Shown: positions 24,116 through 33,694, numbered from the stretch's first letter. The stretch: DNA of 34,926 nucleotides from Gammaproteobacteria bacterium (GCA_018827205.1 JAHJXZ010000004.1:1-34926); one strand, 5' to 3'. Numbers and translations are program-made. The notes: a model not told the origin generated them from the sequence alone.

Positions 24116-24814
24116 CTACCCCCGACTGGTCTCGAAACTCCGCTGGCGATCCCCGTAGTGCTTGGTCGCTTTCTTACACAGGTAACTGGCTCGGTAGAAC
24201 AGCTCAGGCAGCTCATCGAACTCGTCTCGACGAATTTCTCGATTGATAAAGTACTCAGGATTCTTTGGCCTATGGACCAGCCCCCTAACCTGATCAGCTG
24301 ATAATCCAAGTACACTGGCCCAAGACTCTTCAATCCGTCTGAACATGTTAATCCGTTCAGAACCTATCCGGCCTAGCCTGTAATAGGCATCACGGTTCAA
24401 AAGAATCAGTAGGTGGTAATGGCGACGACCTCTCTGACCGATCTCTTTCGACCAGACGTATCGTACTTTGCAACCACGCGAGTAACCACGCTCAGCCACG
24501 CGCTCCTGGTGGTACTGGATCTTCTTCGTAAACGATTCGAAGAACTTGCTTATGACCTTGTTCGTATAGGCGTACTCGGGTAGCTCGATACCATTAGGCA
24601 CATAAAGATCTACTCTGAAGGCAAGTACTCTAGGGTACTCAGCCATGGCTAAGTCGATGGTATGTTTGAGATCATAAAGGTATTCCAGAGCAAAGGGGCC
24701 TACTTCTGCCTGGATAGGAAAACCTTCAAAGGTCTCCCCGTAGTGCAAATGAAGATTGGTATTATCGGGATGACGTAGTGGGGAGTGCTGGGTTGTAGCG
24801 ATATCGTTGACCAT
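24116..24814 (-). CDS. inovirus Gp2/YfjJ-like (DUF3296) putative replication initiator
   Basis: The 232-aa protein fits the inovirus-type Gp2/YagK/YfjJ family. Visible are a strand VLAFRVDLYVP (63-73), the HYH triplet (132-134) in RRHYHLLILLN, and YLCK (211-214) in YRASYLCKKATKH. The order of these blocks is that of HUH endonucleases of rolling-circle initiators (motif 1, H-x-H, then Y-x-x-K). Nicking is therefore plausible but inferred. The ATG has GGAG 8 bases upstream. A palindrome and tandem 9-mers lie just upstream. It has no close coding partner: 184 bp separate it from the toxin-antitoxin operon. Confidence 0.78.
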   Translation of the reverse strand: MVNDIATTQHSPLRHPDNTNLHLHYGETFEGFPIQAEVGPFALEYLYDLKHTIDLAMAEYPRVLAFRVDLYVPNGIELPEYAYTNKVISKFFESFTKKIQYHQERVAERGYSRGCKVRYVWSKEIGQRGRRHYHLLILLNRDAYYRLGRIGSERINMFRRIEESWASVLGLSADQVRGLVHRPKNPEYFINREIRRDEFDELPELFYRASYLCKKATKHYGDRQRSFETSRG

Positions 24815-24856
24815 GGTTATGACTCCAGTTAATTTGACTCATAACACATATGCCAT

Positions 24857-24872
24857 TATTAAATATTTAATA
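24857..24872. repeat. 16-bp perfect AT palindrome
   Basis: TATTAAAT is followed directly by its complement ATTTAATA. It is centred about 50 bp upstream of the Gp2-like start codon, the right place for an operator overlapping a promoter, or a DNA unwinding site. Confidence 0.55.
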
Positions 24873-25044
24873 CACCCTCCACCCTTAACACCCGCACCAT
24901 GCTAGATAAGTTTAATAGTTATCAATAAAATAATAATACTCCCGCCGCAAAATAAATAAGCAGAAAGCCCAGCAAACACGAAGAGCGCTATAGATAAAAC
25001 AAAGCAATTACAGAGCCTTTAACAATCAATACAATTTCGGAATT

Positions 25045-25080
25045 AAATTATCCAAATTATCCAAATTATCCAAATTATCC
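25045..25080 (+). repeat. four tandem copies of AAATTATCC
   Basis: Four exact 9-bp units run head to tail (25045, 25054, 25063, 25072). The array resembles replication iterons or a regulator-binding array. It lies about 230 bp upstream of the Gp2-like gene inside the AT-rich gap. Confidence 0.8.
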
Positions 25081-25213
25081 AAAAATAATACGCTGATCCA
25101 TGTAGTTAATTATAGAGTGATTATAGAATCCTCTTTGGCCTGAACTCTATCGCTTGCTCGATTGAAATCTCACCCGCTACAAAATCAGCTCGCCCTGTGA
25201 GACTAGACACTCT

Positions 25214-25221
25214 ATTTGATC
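25214..25221. repeat. left target-site duplication of the IS66 element
   Basis: ATTTGATC directly precedes the left inverted repeat and is repeated exactly after the right one at 27237-27244. Eight base pairs is the duplication size of the IS66 family. Confidence 0.9.
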
Positions 25222-25302
25222 GTAAGCGCTCCATAAACCCCACCTGCCCATAGGCCGCAGATCATTGGATGCTGAGCTCCCGTTTTCACTGGAGTTCATC
25301 CC

Positions 25303-25662
25303 ATGATGCGTCCCGATGCCAAGGTGCAGAAGGTCTACCTCTACCCAAAGCCCGTCGACTTCCGCAAATCCATCAACGGCCTGGCCGCCTTGGTCGAGCT
25401 GGACATCAAGGTGGAAGTGTTCAACCCGGTGCTGTTCGTGTTCCTCAATCGCACGCGCAGCCAGGTCAAGATTCTCTACTGGGAGCGCAACGGTTTCTGC
25501 CTGTGGCTCAAGCGACTGGAAGCCGAGCGCTTCAAGACCAAGCCCGATGCAGGCGACGAGGCCATCGAGCTGACGGTTGACGAACTGAACTGGCTGCTCG
25601 ACGGAATTGACCTGTGGCGCAATCGTCCGCACCAGGTACTGACGCCGCGGTTCGTGGCCTGA
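25303..25662 (+). CDS. tnpB: IS66 accessory protein TnpB
   Basis: The 119-aa protein shows the IS66 Orf2 signature (VYLYPKPVDFRKSINGLAAL, then KILYWERNGFCLWLKRLE). It is needed for transposition in IS66 elements, but its biochemical role is not known. It starts with two ATGs in a row at 25303 and 25306. tnpC starts 19 bp after its stop, so the two form an operon. Confidence 0.92.
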   Translation: MMRPDAKVQKVYLYPKPVDFRKSINGLAALVELDIKVEVFNPVLFVFLNRTRSQVKILYWERNGFCLWLKRLEAERFKTKPDAGDEAIELTVDELNWLLDGIDLWRNRPHQVLTPRFVA

Positions 25663-25681
25663 GCCGGTATAATCCAGCGCC

Positions 25682-27193
25682 ATGAAATTTGGCGCCGACA
25701 ACCTTCCTAACGATCCCGTCCTGCTCAAGGCCTTGGTGCTGCAATTGCAGGAGCAGGTCGCCCTGCTGCGCCACAAACTGTTCTCACCCAAGTCCGAGCG
25801 CAGCCCTGAAGATGCCGACTCACCGCAGCTGGCCATGTTCAACGAGGCCGAAGAGCTGGTCGAAGAGCCGACTGCCGAGCCAGCCGAAGCTGAAGCCGAA
25901 GAAGTCGTTGCGCCGATCAAGCGTCGTGGCAAGCGCAAGCCGCTGCCGGCCAATCTGCCGCGCGTCGAAGTCGTCCATGAACTGCCCGAGCACGAACTGA
26001 CCTGCGCCTGTGGTTGCCGCAAACAGGCTGTCGGCGAGGAAACCAGCGAGCAACTGGAGATCATCCCGATGCAGGTGCGGGTTATCCGTCATATCCGCAA
26101 GACTTACGCCTGCAAGGCCTGCGAAACCGCACCGGTCACCGCCGACAAACCGGCCCAACTGATCGAGAAGAGCCTGGCTAGTCCCTGCGTGTTGGCGATG
26201 CTGCTGACCACCAAGTACGCCGACGGCATCCCGCTGTACCGTTTCGAGAAAATGCTCGGTCGCCACGGCATCGACATTCCCCGCCAGACCCTGGCGCGCT
26301 GGGTGATCCAAAGTGGCGAGCAGCTGCAGCCGCTGCTCAACCTCATGCGCGACAAACTGCTGGACTACCCGGTGCTGCACTGTGACGAAACCCGCCTGCA
26401 GGTGTTGCACGAACCCGGACGCGATCCCACCGCGCAGTCCTGGATGTGGGTGCAAAGCGGTGGGCCGCCGGACAAGCCAGTGATCCTCTTCGACTACACA
26501 GCCAGCCGCGCGCAGGAGGTGCCGCTACGCCTGCTCGAGGGCTATCGCGGCTACCTGATGACCGACGACTATGCCGGCTACAACGCCGTGGCTGCGCAAG
26601 CGGGCATCGAACGTCTGGCATGCTGGGCGCATGCGCGGCGCAAGTTCGTCGAGGCGCAGAAAGTGCAGCCCAAGGGCAAGACCGGCCGTGCCGACATGGC
26701 GCTGAACCTGATCAATAAGCTCTACAGCATCGAACGTGAACTGAAGGACGCCAGCGATGCCGAGCGGCAGGCCACCCGTGTGCAACGCAGCCAACCGCTG
26801 CTCGATCAACTCAAGGCCTGGCTGGACAAGACCCAGCCGCAGGTCGCTGGGCAGACGGCCCTGGGCAAGGCGGTGAACTACCTGGCCAGCAACTGGGGCC
26901 GGCTGGTGCGTTACGTCGAAGGTGGAAACCTGCCCATCGATAACAACCGCGCCGAAAACGCCATCCGCCCGTTCGTCATCGGTCGCAAGAACTGGTTGTT
27001 CAGCGACACGCCCAAGGGCGCCACGGCCAGCGCACAGATCTACAGCCTGATCGAAACCGCCAAGGCCAACGGCCAAGAGCCTTACGCCTGGCTGCGCCAC
27101 ATCCTCGAACACCTGCCAACGGCACAGAGCGTCGAGGACTACGAAGCGCTGCTGCCGTGGAACTGCTCGCCGGCTTCTGCCTTTGCTTCCTGA
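25682..27193 (+). CDS. tnpC: IS66 transposase TnpC
   Basis: The 503-aa DDE transposase has an N-terminal leucine-zipper-like helix ([20 protein letters not shown]), an acidic linker, a zinc-finger region with CACGC and CKACE (about 102-145), and the catalytic core. The core includes [11 protein letters not shown] with the first Asp, [11 protein letters not shown] with the second, and [20 protein letters not shown] with the Glu. A short C-terminal domain follows. Length and motifs are complete. It ends 43 bp before the right end of the IS. Confidence 0.93.
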   Translation: MKFGADNLPNDPVLLKALVLQLQEQVALLRHKLFSPKSERSPEDADSPQLAMFNEAEELVEEPTAEPAEAEAEEVVAPIKRRGKRKPLPANLPRVEVVHELPEHELTCACGCRKQAVGEETSEQLEIIPMQVRVIRHIRKTYACKACETAPVTADKPAQLIEKSLASPCVLAMLLTTKYADGIPLYRFEKMLGRHGIDIPRQTLARWVIQSGEQLQPLLNLMRDKLLDYPVLHCDETRLQVLHEPGRDPTAQSWMWVQSGGPPDKPVILFDYTASRAQEVPLRLLEGYRGYLMTDDYAGYNAVAAQAGIERLACWAHARRKFVEAQKVQPKGKTGRADMALNLINKLYSIERELKDASDAERQATRVQRSQPLLDQLKAWLDKTQPQVAGQTALGKAVNYLASNWGRLVRYVEGGNLPIDNNRAENAIRPFVIGRKNWLFSDTPKGATASAQIYSLIETAKANGQEPYAWLRHILEHLPTAQSVEDYEALLPWNCSPASAFAS

Positions 27194-27197
27194 AAAC

Positions 27198-27223
27198 AAA
27201 CCCCGTCCACTAGGACGGGGTTT
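27198..27223 (+). terminator. hairpin at the right end of the IS66 element
   Basis: AAACCCCGTCC (27198-27208) and GGACGGGGTTT (27213-27223) pair over 11 bp around ACTA. The 3' arm runs into the right inverted repeat. It would end tnpC transcription and could also shield the IS from outside readthrough or block readthrough into the copper genes. Confidence 0.65.
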
Positions 27224-27283
27224 ATGGAGCGCTTACATTTGATCCAAATCAACGAAGTGCTGTTATCGTCAAAAGGAGCATTC

Positions 27284-27376
27284 ATGGCTCGGGGGCAATC
27301 TGCTATCGTCGGCCTATTGCCCCGCCTGGTGAATTGCTGTGCGTCGGATTGGATTGATCCTGCTAATGATTGCTAG
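27284..27376 (+). CDS. possible 30-aa leader peptide before the copper cluster
   Basis: An ATG at 27284 has AAGGAG 5 bases upstream, the only good ribosome site ahead of the cluster. The frame encodes 30 residues (start MARGQSAIVGLL) and stops at 27374-27376, inside the following gene in another frame. It may be a coupling leader, or the true start of the next gene disturbed by a frameshift. Confidence 0.3.
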   Translation: MARGQSAIVGLLPRLVNCCASDWIDPANDC

Positions 27377-27683
27377 CCTCGTGCTGCCGACCTTCGGCGG
27401 TGTGGCTTTCAGCATGCCGGCACAACCTTGCCCGATGCAGAGCGCCGATCATCAGGGCCATGCAATGGTTGATGCTCCGTGCTGCGAGCAAATGGACACG
27501 TCTGATGGGGTGGCCAATAAGTCCCCCTGCAAATCCGGCCAGGAATGCAAGACCGGAGGACTTCTCCAGACCACCGTGATCAAGAGCATATCCCCTCTCC
27601 CCTCACGCCCCGAGATATTGCTGACCCAGTCGGTGATTAAGCGAGAGCCCGCAGGACTCTGGCGCCCTCCTCGTTTCGTCTAA
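27339..27683 (+). CDS. small exported Cys/His/Met-rich metal-binding protein (CopL-like)
   Basis: The 114-aa protein has a signal peptide (RRIGLILLMIASLVLPTFGG) and a mature part with many metal ligands: CPM, DHQGHAM, CCEQMD, CKSGQEC. This resembles the small periplasmic copper proteins that open cop/cus clusters. The start is uncertain. GTG 27339 has no ribosome site, and a frame beginning at 27284 overlaps it. It lies 92 bp before cusC, in the same direction. A role as copper chaperone or sensor-side protein is inferred from context. Confidence 0.55.
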   Translation: MRRIGLILLMIASLVLPTFGGVAFSMPAQPCPMQSADHQGHAMVDAPCCEQMDTSDGVANKSPCKSGQECKTGGLLQTTVIKSISPLPSRPEILLTQSVIKREPAGLWRPPRFV

Positions 27684-27775
27684 TGCCGTGATCATCCCGC
27701 GCCTTACAGTCAGGCGCATCGTCGCGACCACGTTTCGTAGCTGCGACCTCGATCAATCGCATTGGAGGCGAAAGC

Positions 27776-29038
27776 ATGTCCGCTTTCCTTTTTCCACGCC
27801 GTGGCTATCTCGGCGTGTTGGCTGCCGCATTCTGGGCAGCTCCCTGGCTTGCCGCGCAGGCACAGCCCCTAACCTTCGAACGAGCCCAAGCTCTGGCCGA
27901 ACAGAGTGCCCCTGAGAACCTCGCGCGCCAGGCGCAGGTGGCATCGGCACAGCAGGCTGTAGGGCCCGCAGACGCCTTGCCCGATCCCAAGCTGATTATA
28001 GGCATCGACAACCTGCCGATCGAAGGCCCTGACCGTTACACACTTAATCGTGACTCCATGACCATGCGCCGCATTGGACTCATGCAGGAGGTACCAAACG
28101 GCGACAAGCGTCTGGCCCGTCGCCAACTGGCCGAAGCCTCCATGACGCGGGCCGAGGCCGAGCAGCGTGCCATGCAGTTGGAAATCAAGCGCCAGACGGC
28201 AGTGAGCTGGCTGGACGTGTACTACGCCGAACGCAGTGTTGGCCTCTTCGATCAACTGGACCGTCAGATCGAGATGCTCCGCTCGACCGTGCAATCGCTA
28301 ATTGCCGGCGGTAGTGCTCAGCCTGGCGAGCTGTTGCAGGCCGACCAGGAAGCTTTGGCGTTACAAGATCGGCGAGATGAACTGAATCGCGATGTGGCAG
28401 TAGCTCGTGCCAAGCTGCGCCGCTGGATAGGCAACGAGGCTGACCAGCCTTTGCAAGGAGGTGTTCCCAATCTGAACCTGGTGGCACCGCACCTGCAGCA
28501 ACGCATTGCCTCACACCCTGAGTTGCGCGCTGCCTCCGCCCGAGTCGGCGAGGCTAGCGCCGAGCTGAACGAGGCCATCGCCGAGAAGACCCCCGACTGG
28601 GGTGTTGAGTTTGCCTACAACAATCGCGACAACCAGTTCGGCGATATGGTGATGGTGCAATTCACGTTCGACCTGCCGTTGTTCGTAGGCACACGTCAGG
28701 GGCCCAAGATCAACGCCAGACAACAAAGCGTGTCGCAGATGGAAGCCGAGCAGGAAGCATTACTGCGCGCCCATCAGGCTGAGCTGGAAGGCGGTATTGC
28801 CGAGCTTGAGCAACTGCGCAGGACCTTGTCACGCACCGAAAAAACCTTGATCCCGCTTGCAAGCAAACGTGCCGATCTCGAACTGGCCGCCTACCAAGCC
28901 GGTAACAGCCAGCTCACATCCGTTATTACTGCCCAGCGCGACCTGATTGAGGCGCAGCTGCGGCAGATTGAACAGCAGCGCAAGTTGAGCCAGCTATCCG
29001 CAAGCCTGTACTACGCCTATGTGGAGGGCCTGAAATGA
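27776..29038 (+). CDS. cusC: CusC-like outer-membrane channel (TolC family)
   Basis: The 420-aa protein has a signal peptide (residues 1-29, cleavage after AAQA) and two outer-membrane efflux repeats with long coiled-coil helices (about 35-215 and 235-415, for example EQLRRTLSRTEKTLIPLA). It has no lipobox cysteine at the cleavage site, unlike E. coli CusC. It forms the exit duct of the copper/silver RND pump. The start has GGAGG 8 bases upstream. Its stop overlaps the cusB start (ATGA, 29035-29038), so the three pump genes are translationally coupled. Confidence 0.85.
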   Translation: MSAFLFPRRGYLGVLAAAFWAAPWLAAQAQPLTFERAQALAEQSAPENLARQAQVASAQQAVGPADALPDPKLIIGIDNLPIEGPDRYTLNRDSMTMRRIGLMQEVPNGDKRLARRQLAEASMTRAEAEQRAMQLEIKRQTAVSWLDVYYAERSVGLFDQLDRQIEMLRSTVQSLIAGGSAQPGELLQADQEALALQDRRDELNRDVAVARAKLRRWIGNEADQPLQGGVPNLNLVAPHLQQRIASHPELRAASARVGEASAELNEAIAEKTPDWGVEFAYNNRDNQFGDMVMVQFTFDLPLFVGTRQGPKINARQQSVSQMEAEQEALLRAHQAELEGGIAELEQLRRTLSRTEKTLIPLASKRADLELAAYQAGNSQLTSVITAQRDLIEAQLRQIEQQRKLSQLSASLYYAYVEGLK

Positions 29039-30495
29039 AGATATCGACATTTGGTTTTGCGGTCGCCGTGCTGACCGTGGGCATTGGCGCGGCGGGCGGT
29101 GGCTACTGGCTGGCCCAGCGGCAAGCCAAACACGAGCTACTGCCTAGCTCCGCACCGACGGACGAGCGCAAGGTGCTCTATTGGTACGACCCTATGCAGC
29201 CTGAGCAGCGCTTCGATAAACCGGGCAAGTCACCTTTCATGGATATGGAACTTGTCCCTAAATACGCAGGATCCGAGCAGGATCCGTCTGTCCTGAGCAT
29301 CCCCGCTCAAGCCGTGCAGAACCTCGGAATGCGAACCTCGATGGTGATCCGAGGTGTACTGCCCTCGGATATCGAGGCGGTGGGTTCCCTGGCCTATAAC
29401 CAGCGAGAAGTGGCGAACCTCCAGGCCCGCGCCGGCGGATTCGTCGAGCGGGTTTACGGTCGCGCCCCGGGCGATGTGCTGCCTGCCGGAGCCCCCCTGG
29501 TCGACCTGCTGATTCCCGAATGGTCCGCCGCGCAGTTGGAGTTCCTGGCGGTACTGCGTACCGCTGACACTCGCTTGATAAGTGCGGCCCAAGAGCGCCT
29601 GCGCCTGCTTGGCATGCCTCAAACGTTGATCGAGCAGGTCCGCCGCAGCGGCAAACCACGGGCGGTGCAAACCCTCACCACACCTATCAGCGGCGAGCTC
29701 CAAGCCTTGCAGGTACGCGCCGGGATGACCGTCGAAGCCGGGCAGGATCTGGCGTTGATTAACGGGCTATCCAGTGTCTGGCTCGATGCGGCGATACCCG
29801 AGGCCATGGCCGGAAGTATCCAGGTCGGGGACGAGATCCGCGCCAACCTGACGGCCTTTCCTGATCGACCGCTGCTGGGCCGCGTCATAGCCTTGCTGCC
29901 GAGTGCCGATCCGCAAACGCGCACGCTCACGGTACGCAGCGAGCTACCCAACCCTGCCGGTAAGTTGCGCCCCGGCATGTTCGCCGCCGTACGCCTGAAC
30001 AGTGCCGTCGAACAATCCACGCTTCTTGTGCCGAGTGAAGCCGTGATTCGCACCGGCAAGCGTGCATTGGTGATGCTGGCCGAAGGCGACGGACGCTACC
30101 GCCCCCAGGAAATCACCTTGGGCCGCGAGGCCGATGGGCGTCTGGAGGTGTTGTCCGGTCTTGAGGAAGGTCAGGCGGTCGTTACCTCCGGCCAGTTCCT
30201 CATCGATTCGGAAGCCAGCCTGCAGGGCATCCTGGCCGGCAATGCAGAACAGGACAGCACGGAGGGGCTGCATGTGTCTCACGGCGTTATTCGCGCACTG
30301 GACGGGAAACAAGTCACCCTGGAGCATGGCCCCTTCGAGAGCCTGAATATGCCAGGTATGACCATGGCTTTTCCTCTGGTCAGCTCCGAAGTAGCTGTGG
30401 GACTTAAGCCAGGAGATCACGTACGCATCGCCGCACGTCAGACAAACTCCGGCCTGCTGATCGAGCAGCTCCGCAAGGAAGGAGACCAGCCATGA
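29035..30495 (+). CDS. cusB: CusB-like adaptor with fused CusF-like domain
   Basis: The 486-aa periplasmic adaptor has an N-terminal membrane anchor (5-27) and a heavy-metal-binding domain (about 46-77, [10 protein letters not shown] and [12 protein letters not shown]). The membrane-fusion core follows (about 88-400), then a C-terminal CusF-like OB domain (413-482). In that domain His431, Met439, Met442 and Met444 have the spacing of CusF His36, Trp44, Met47 and Met49, but the tryptophan that caps copper is replaced by Met. It links CusA to CusC and hands over Cu(I)/Ag(I). It overlaps both neighbours by 4 bp. Confidence 0.9.
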   Translation: MKISTFGFAVAVLTVGIGAAGGGYWLAQRQAKHELLPSSAPTDERKVLYWYDPMQPEQRFDKPGKSPFMDMELVPKYAGSEQDPSVLSIPAQAVQNLGMRTSMVIRGVLPSDIEAVGSLAYNQREVANLQARAGGFVERVYGRAPGDVLPAGAPLVDLLIPEWSAAQLEFLAVLRTADTRLISAAQERLRLLGMPQTLIEQVRRSGKPRAVQTLTTPISGELQALQVRAGMTVEAGQDLALINGLSSVWLDAAIPEAMAGSIQVGDEIRANLTAFPDRPLLGRVIALLPSADPQTRTLTVRSELPNPAGKLRPGMFAAVRLNSAVEQSTLLVPSEAVIRTGKRALVMLAEGDGRYRPQEITLGREADGRLEVLSGLEEGQAVVTSGQFLIDSEASLQGILAGNAEQDSTEGLHVSHGVIRALDGKQVTLEHGPFESLNMPGMTMAFPLVSSEVAVGLKPGDHVRIAARQTNSGLLIEQLRKEGDQP

Positions 30496-33400
30496 TCGCG
30501 CGCCTGATCCACTGGTCTATCGGCAACCGCTTCCTGGTACTGCTGGCCACCCTGTTCATCACCGCCCTGGGCCTCTGGTCGCTGCGCAACACGCCGTTGG
30601 ATGCACTGCCGGATCTGTCCGACACCCAGGTCATCATCCGCACAAGCTTCCCCGGGCAGGCACCGCAGATCGTCGAGAACCAGGTGACCTACCCACTGGC
30701 CACCACCATGCTCTCGGTACCGGGGGCGAAGACGGTGCGCGGCTACTCGTTCTTCGGCGACTCCTTCGTCTACGTGCTGTTCGAGGACGACACCGACCTC
30801 TACTGGGCGCGCTCGCGGGTGCTGGAGTACCTCAACCAGGCGCAGGAACGCCTGCCCGAGGGTGTTACCACCACCCTTGGGCCGGATGCCACCGGCGTGG
30901 GCTGGATCTACCAGTACGCCTTGGTCGACCGCAGCGGCCAGCATGATCTTGCCCAGCTGCGGGCACTGCAGGACTGGTTCCTCAAGTACGAACTCAAGAG
31001 CCTGCCCAACGTAGCCGAAGTGGCCACCCTCGGCGGCATGGTCAAGCAATACCAAGTGCTGCTCGATCCGCAGAAGCTGGTGGCTTATGGGGTAACTCAG
31101 CAGGAGGTCGAAGCGGCGCTGAAGAGCGCCAATCAGGAAACCGGCGGCGCCATCCTGGAGCTGGCAGAGCGCGAGTACATGGTGCGGGCTTCAGGCTATC
31201 TAGAGAGCCTGGCGGATTTCCGCAATGTGCCGCTGCGGGCTTCGGCCAGCGGAGTTCCGGTGCTGCTGGGTCAGGTGGCCACCATTCAACTGGGACCAGA
31301 GATGCGGCGTGGCATTGCCGAGTTGGATGGTCAGGGTGAAGTGGTAGGCGGCGTAGTCATCCTTCGCTCCGGCAAAAATGCCCGCGATACCATCGCCGCG
31401 GTGAAGACCAGGCTGGACAGCCTGAAGGGCAGCCTGCCGGCCGGCGTCGAGGTGGTCACCACCTATGACCGTTCGCAACTGATCGACCGCGCCATCGACA
31501 ACCTCAGCTATAAGCTGCTGGAAGAGTTCGCGGTGGTTGCCCTGGTTTGCCTGATCTTCCTCTGGCACCTGCGCTCGTCGCTGGTCGCGATCATCACCCT
31601 GCCCCTGGGCATCCTGATGGCCTTCATTGTCATGCGCTACCAAGGCGTCAATGCCAACATCATGTCGCTCGGCGGGATCGCCATCGCCATCGGTGCCATG
31701 GTCGACGCAGCCGTGGTGATGATCGAGAACGCGCACAAGCACATCGAGGCCTGGAAGGCCCGGAATCCTGATGAGCACCTCCATGGCGAGGCGCACTGGC
31801 GAGTGATCGGCGAAGCCGCAGCCGAAGTCGGGCCCGCGCTGTTCTTCAGCCTGCTGATCATCACCCTGTCCTTCCTCCCCGTTTTCACTCTGGAGGCTCA
31901 GGAGGGCCGGTTATTTGGCCCACTGGCCTTTACCAAGACCTATGCCATGGCGGCCGCCGCCGGACTGTCGGTCACCCTGGTGCCGGTGCTGATGGGCTAC
32001 TGGATTCGTGGGCATATCCCCAACGAACAGCAAAACCCGCTAAATCGCTGGCTGATCAATGCCTACCGGCCGGTGTTGGAAGCGGTGCTGGCTTGGCCGA
32101 AAACAACGCTGACGCTGGCATTAGTGGTTTTTCTCTCTAGCGTCTGGCCACTTAGCCAGCTAGGCGGTGAGTTCCTGCCACCCATGGATGAGGGCGATCT
32201 GCTGTACATGCCATCTGCCCTGCCCGGCCTGCCGGCAAGCAAGGCCAGTCAGTTGCTGCAGCAGACCAACCGGATGATCCTTACCGTGCCGGAAGTGGCG
32301 CGGGTGTTCGGCAAAGCCGGTCGAGCAGAAACGGCCACCGACCCAGCGCCGCTGGAGATGTTCGAGACCACGGTACAGTTCAAGCCGCGCGATCAGTGGC
32401 GCCCGGGAATGACACCAGAGAAGCTCATCGAGGCATTGGACCAGGCGGTGAAAGTCCCGGGGCTGTCCAACATCTGGGTTCCACCGATCCGTAACCGCAT
32501 CGATATGCTGGCCACGGGGATCAAGAGTCCCATCGGGGTGAAAGTTTCCGGAACCTCGCTGGCCGAGATTGAGCGCATAACGCGTGACATTGAGGCCGTG
32601 GCCAAGGAGGTACCTGGCGTGAGTTCGGCGCTGGCGGAGCGGCTGACCGGCGGTCGCTATGTGGACATCCAGATCGATCGCCTGGCCGCGGCGCGCTATG
32701 GCCTGAGCATCGCCGACGTGCAGGCGGTGGTATCGGGCGCTATAGGCGGCAGCAATATCGGTGAAACGGTCGAGGGGCTGGCCCGCTTCCCGATCAGCCT
32801 GCGCTATCCCAGGGAGTGGCGTGACAGCCCGGAAGCGTTGCAGCGCATGCCGATTCTCACCGCAGTGGGCCAGCAAATCACCCTAGGAACCGTCGCCCAG
32901 ATCAGTCTGACAGAAGGGCCGCCGATGTTGCGCAGCGAGAACGGGCGTCTCTCGGGCTGGGTCTATGTCGATGTCCGCGGTCGCGATCTGGCATCGACTG
33001 TGCGAGAACTGCAGGAGCGTGTCACGAATGGTGTGCCACTGGTTGCGGGGGTGACAGTCTCCTACTCCGGTCAATTTGAATTCCTAGAGCGCGCCAATGC
33101 ACGCCTGACTTGGGTCGTGCCGGCGACCTTGCTGATCATCTTCGTGCTGCTCTACCTGACATTCAGCCGTTTCAGCGAGGCCCTGTTGATCATGGCCACA
33201 CTACCCTTCGCCCTGTCAGGCGGTGTCTGGTTGCTCTACTGGTTCGGCTTCAACCTGTCGGTTGCCACTGGGGTCGGCTTTATCGCCTTGGCGGGAGTCT
33301 CGGCGGAATTTGGGGTGATCATGCTGCTGTATCTGAAGAACGCCTGGCATGCGCGCGTGGATGCAGGGCGCAGCGACGATCCGGCCCTGCTGGAGGCAAT

Positions 33401-33626
33401 TCGCGAAGGAGCTGTCCTGCGTGTCAGACCCAAGGTGATGACCGTTGCCGTGATCATCGCTGGCCTGCTGCCCATTCTCTGGGGTGGCGGAGCGGGTTCA
33501 GAGGTCATGAAACGCATTGCCGCACCTATGGTTGGCGGCATGATCACAGCCCCGCTGCTGTCCATGCTGGTGTTGCCTGCCGCCTATTGGTTGATGCGTC
33601 GACGGGGTAAACGAAAGAGTTACTAA
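30492..33626 (+). CDS. cusA: CusA-like copper/silver RND efflux pump
   Basis: The 1044-aa inner-membrane proton antiporter has the RND plan: helix 1 (about 10-30), a periplasmic loop, helices 2-6 (about 340-510), a central helix (about 540-556), a second loop, and helices 8-12 (about 875-1035). Asp405 and Glu412 in helix 4 ([16 protein letters not shown]) fit proton relay. Met573, Met623 and Met672, at the same numbers as the Cu(I)/Ag(I)-binding triad of E. coli CusA, are all present. This supports monovalent metal rather than the zinc/cobalt of CzcA. The start overlaps cusB. No copper sensor genes are seen nearby. Confidence 0.95.
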   Translation: MIARLIHWSIGNRFLVLLATLFITALGLWSLRNTPLDALPDLSDTQVIIRTSFPGQAPQIVENQVTYPLATTMLSVPGAKTVRGYSFFGDSFVYVLFEDDTDLYWARSRVLEYLNQAQERLPEGVTTTLGPDATGVGWIYQYALVDRSGQHDLAQLRALQDWFLKYELKSLPNVAEVATLGGMVKQYQVLLDPQKLVAYGVTQQEVEAALKSANQETGGAILELAEREYMVRASGYLESLADFRNVPLRASASGVPVLLGQVATIQLGPEMRRGIAELDGQGEVVGGVVILRSGKNARDTIAAVKTRLDSLKGSLPAGVEVVTTYDRSQLIDRAIDNLSYKLLEEFAVVALVCLIFLWHLRSSLVAIITLPLGILMAFIVMRYQGVNANIMSLGGIAIAIGAMVDAAVVMIENAHKHIEAWKARNPDEHLHGEAHWRVIGEAAAEVGPALFFSLLIITLSFLPVFTLEAQEGRLFGPLAFTKTYAMAAAAGLSVTLVPVLMGYWIRGHIPNEQQNPLNRWLINAYRPVLEAVLAWPKTTLTLALVVFLSSVWPLSQLGGEFLPPMDEGDLLYMPSALPGLPASKASQLLQQTNRMILTVPEVARVFGKAGRAETATDPAPLEMFETTVQFKPRDQWRPGMTPEKLIEALDQAVKVPGLSNIWVPPIRNRIDMLATGIKSPIGVKVSGTSLAEIERITRDIEAVAKEVPGVSSALAERLTGGRYVDIQIDRLAAARYGLSIADVQAVVSGAIGGSNIGETVEGLARFPISLRYPREWRDSPEALQRMPILTAVGQQITLGTVAQISLTEGPPMLRSENGRLSGWVYVDVRGRDLASTVRELQERVTNGVPLVAGVTVSYSGQFEFLERANARLTWVVPATLLIIFVLLYLTFSRFSEALLIMATLPFALSGGVWLLYWFGFNLSVATGVGFIALAGVSAEFGVIMLLYLKNAWHARVDAGRSDDPALLEAIREGAVLRVRPKVMTVAVIIAGLLPILWGGGAGSEVMKRIAAPMVGGMITAPLLSMLVLPAAYWLMRRRGKRKSY

Positions 33627-33658
33627 CCACAGGAGCTATAGCTCTGAATGTTCAGGTG

Positions 33659-33686
33659 AGCCCCTCCGCCATATGACGAAGGGGCT
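33659..33686. terminator. bidirectional terminator between cusA and the convergent pair
   Basis: AGCCCCT (33659-33665) pairs with AGGGGCT (33680-33686), with a further CG/CG pairing inside. T-rich sequence follows on the right. It lies between two converging transcripts and may serve both. The U-tracts are short. Confidence 0.5.
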
Positions 33687-33694
33687 TATCTGTC

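Larger units (their letters stand above)
24815..25213. other. AT-rich gap upstream of the Gp2-like gene
   Basis: This is a 399-bp very AT-rich stretch without a supported gene. It holds the 16-bp palindrome at 24857-24872 and the tandem 9-mers at 25045-25080. The final 80 bp before the IS66 element regain normal composition and may be the remnant of something interrupted by the insertion, but no frame can be defended across the junction. Confidence 0.45.
25222..27236 (+). mobile_element. IS66-family insertion sequence (tnpB and tnpC only)
   Basis: The element is 2015 bp long. The terminal inverted repeats are identical for 20 bp (starting GTAAGCGCTCCATAAACCCC, at 25222-25241 and as its complement at 27217-27236). 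An exact 8-bp target duplication flanks it. It carries tnpB and tnpC but no tnpA: only 81 bp separate the left end from tnpB. Both genes are full length, so the insertion looks recent and complete for its subgroup. It separates the element's replication region from the copper genes. Confidence 0.93.

Noticed and set aside
25045..25080. CRISPR array
   Set aside because: The 9-bp units are contiguous without spacers and no cas genes are present, so iteron-like repeats are a better reading.
25130..25221. Gene remnant cut by the IS66 insertion
   Set aside because: Joining both flanks after removing the IS and one duplication leaves a stop immediately before the only readable frame, so no interrupted gene can be supported.
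25177..26064. 295-codon minus-strand frame across the IS left end
   Set aside because: It crosses the inverted repeat and runs antisense to tnpB and tnpC, so it is a shadow frame.
31200..31796. Minus-strand frame of 198 codons inside cusA
   Set aside because: It is antisense to a fully supported RND pump gene, with no ribosome site and no recognisable protein features.
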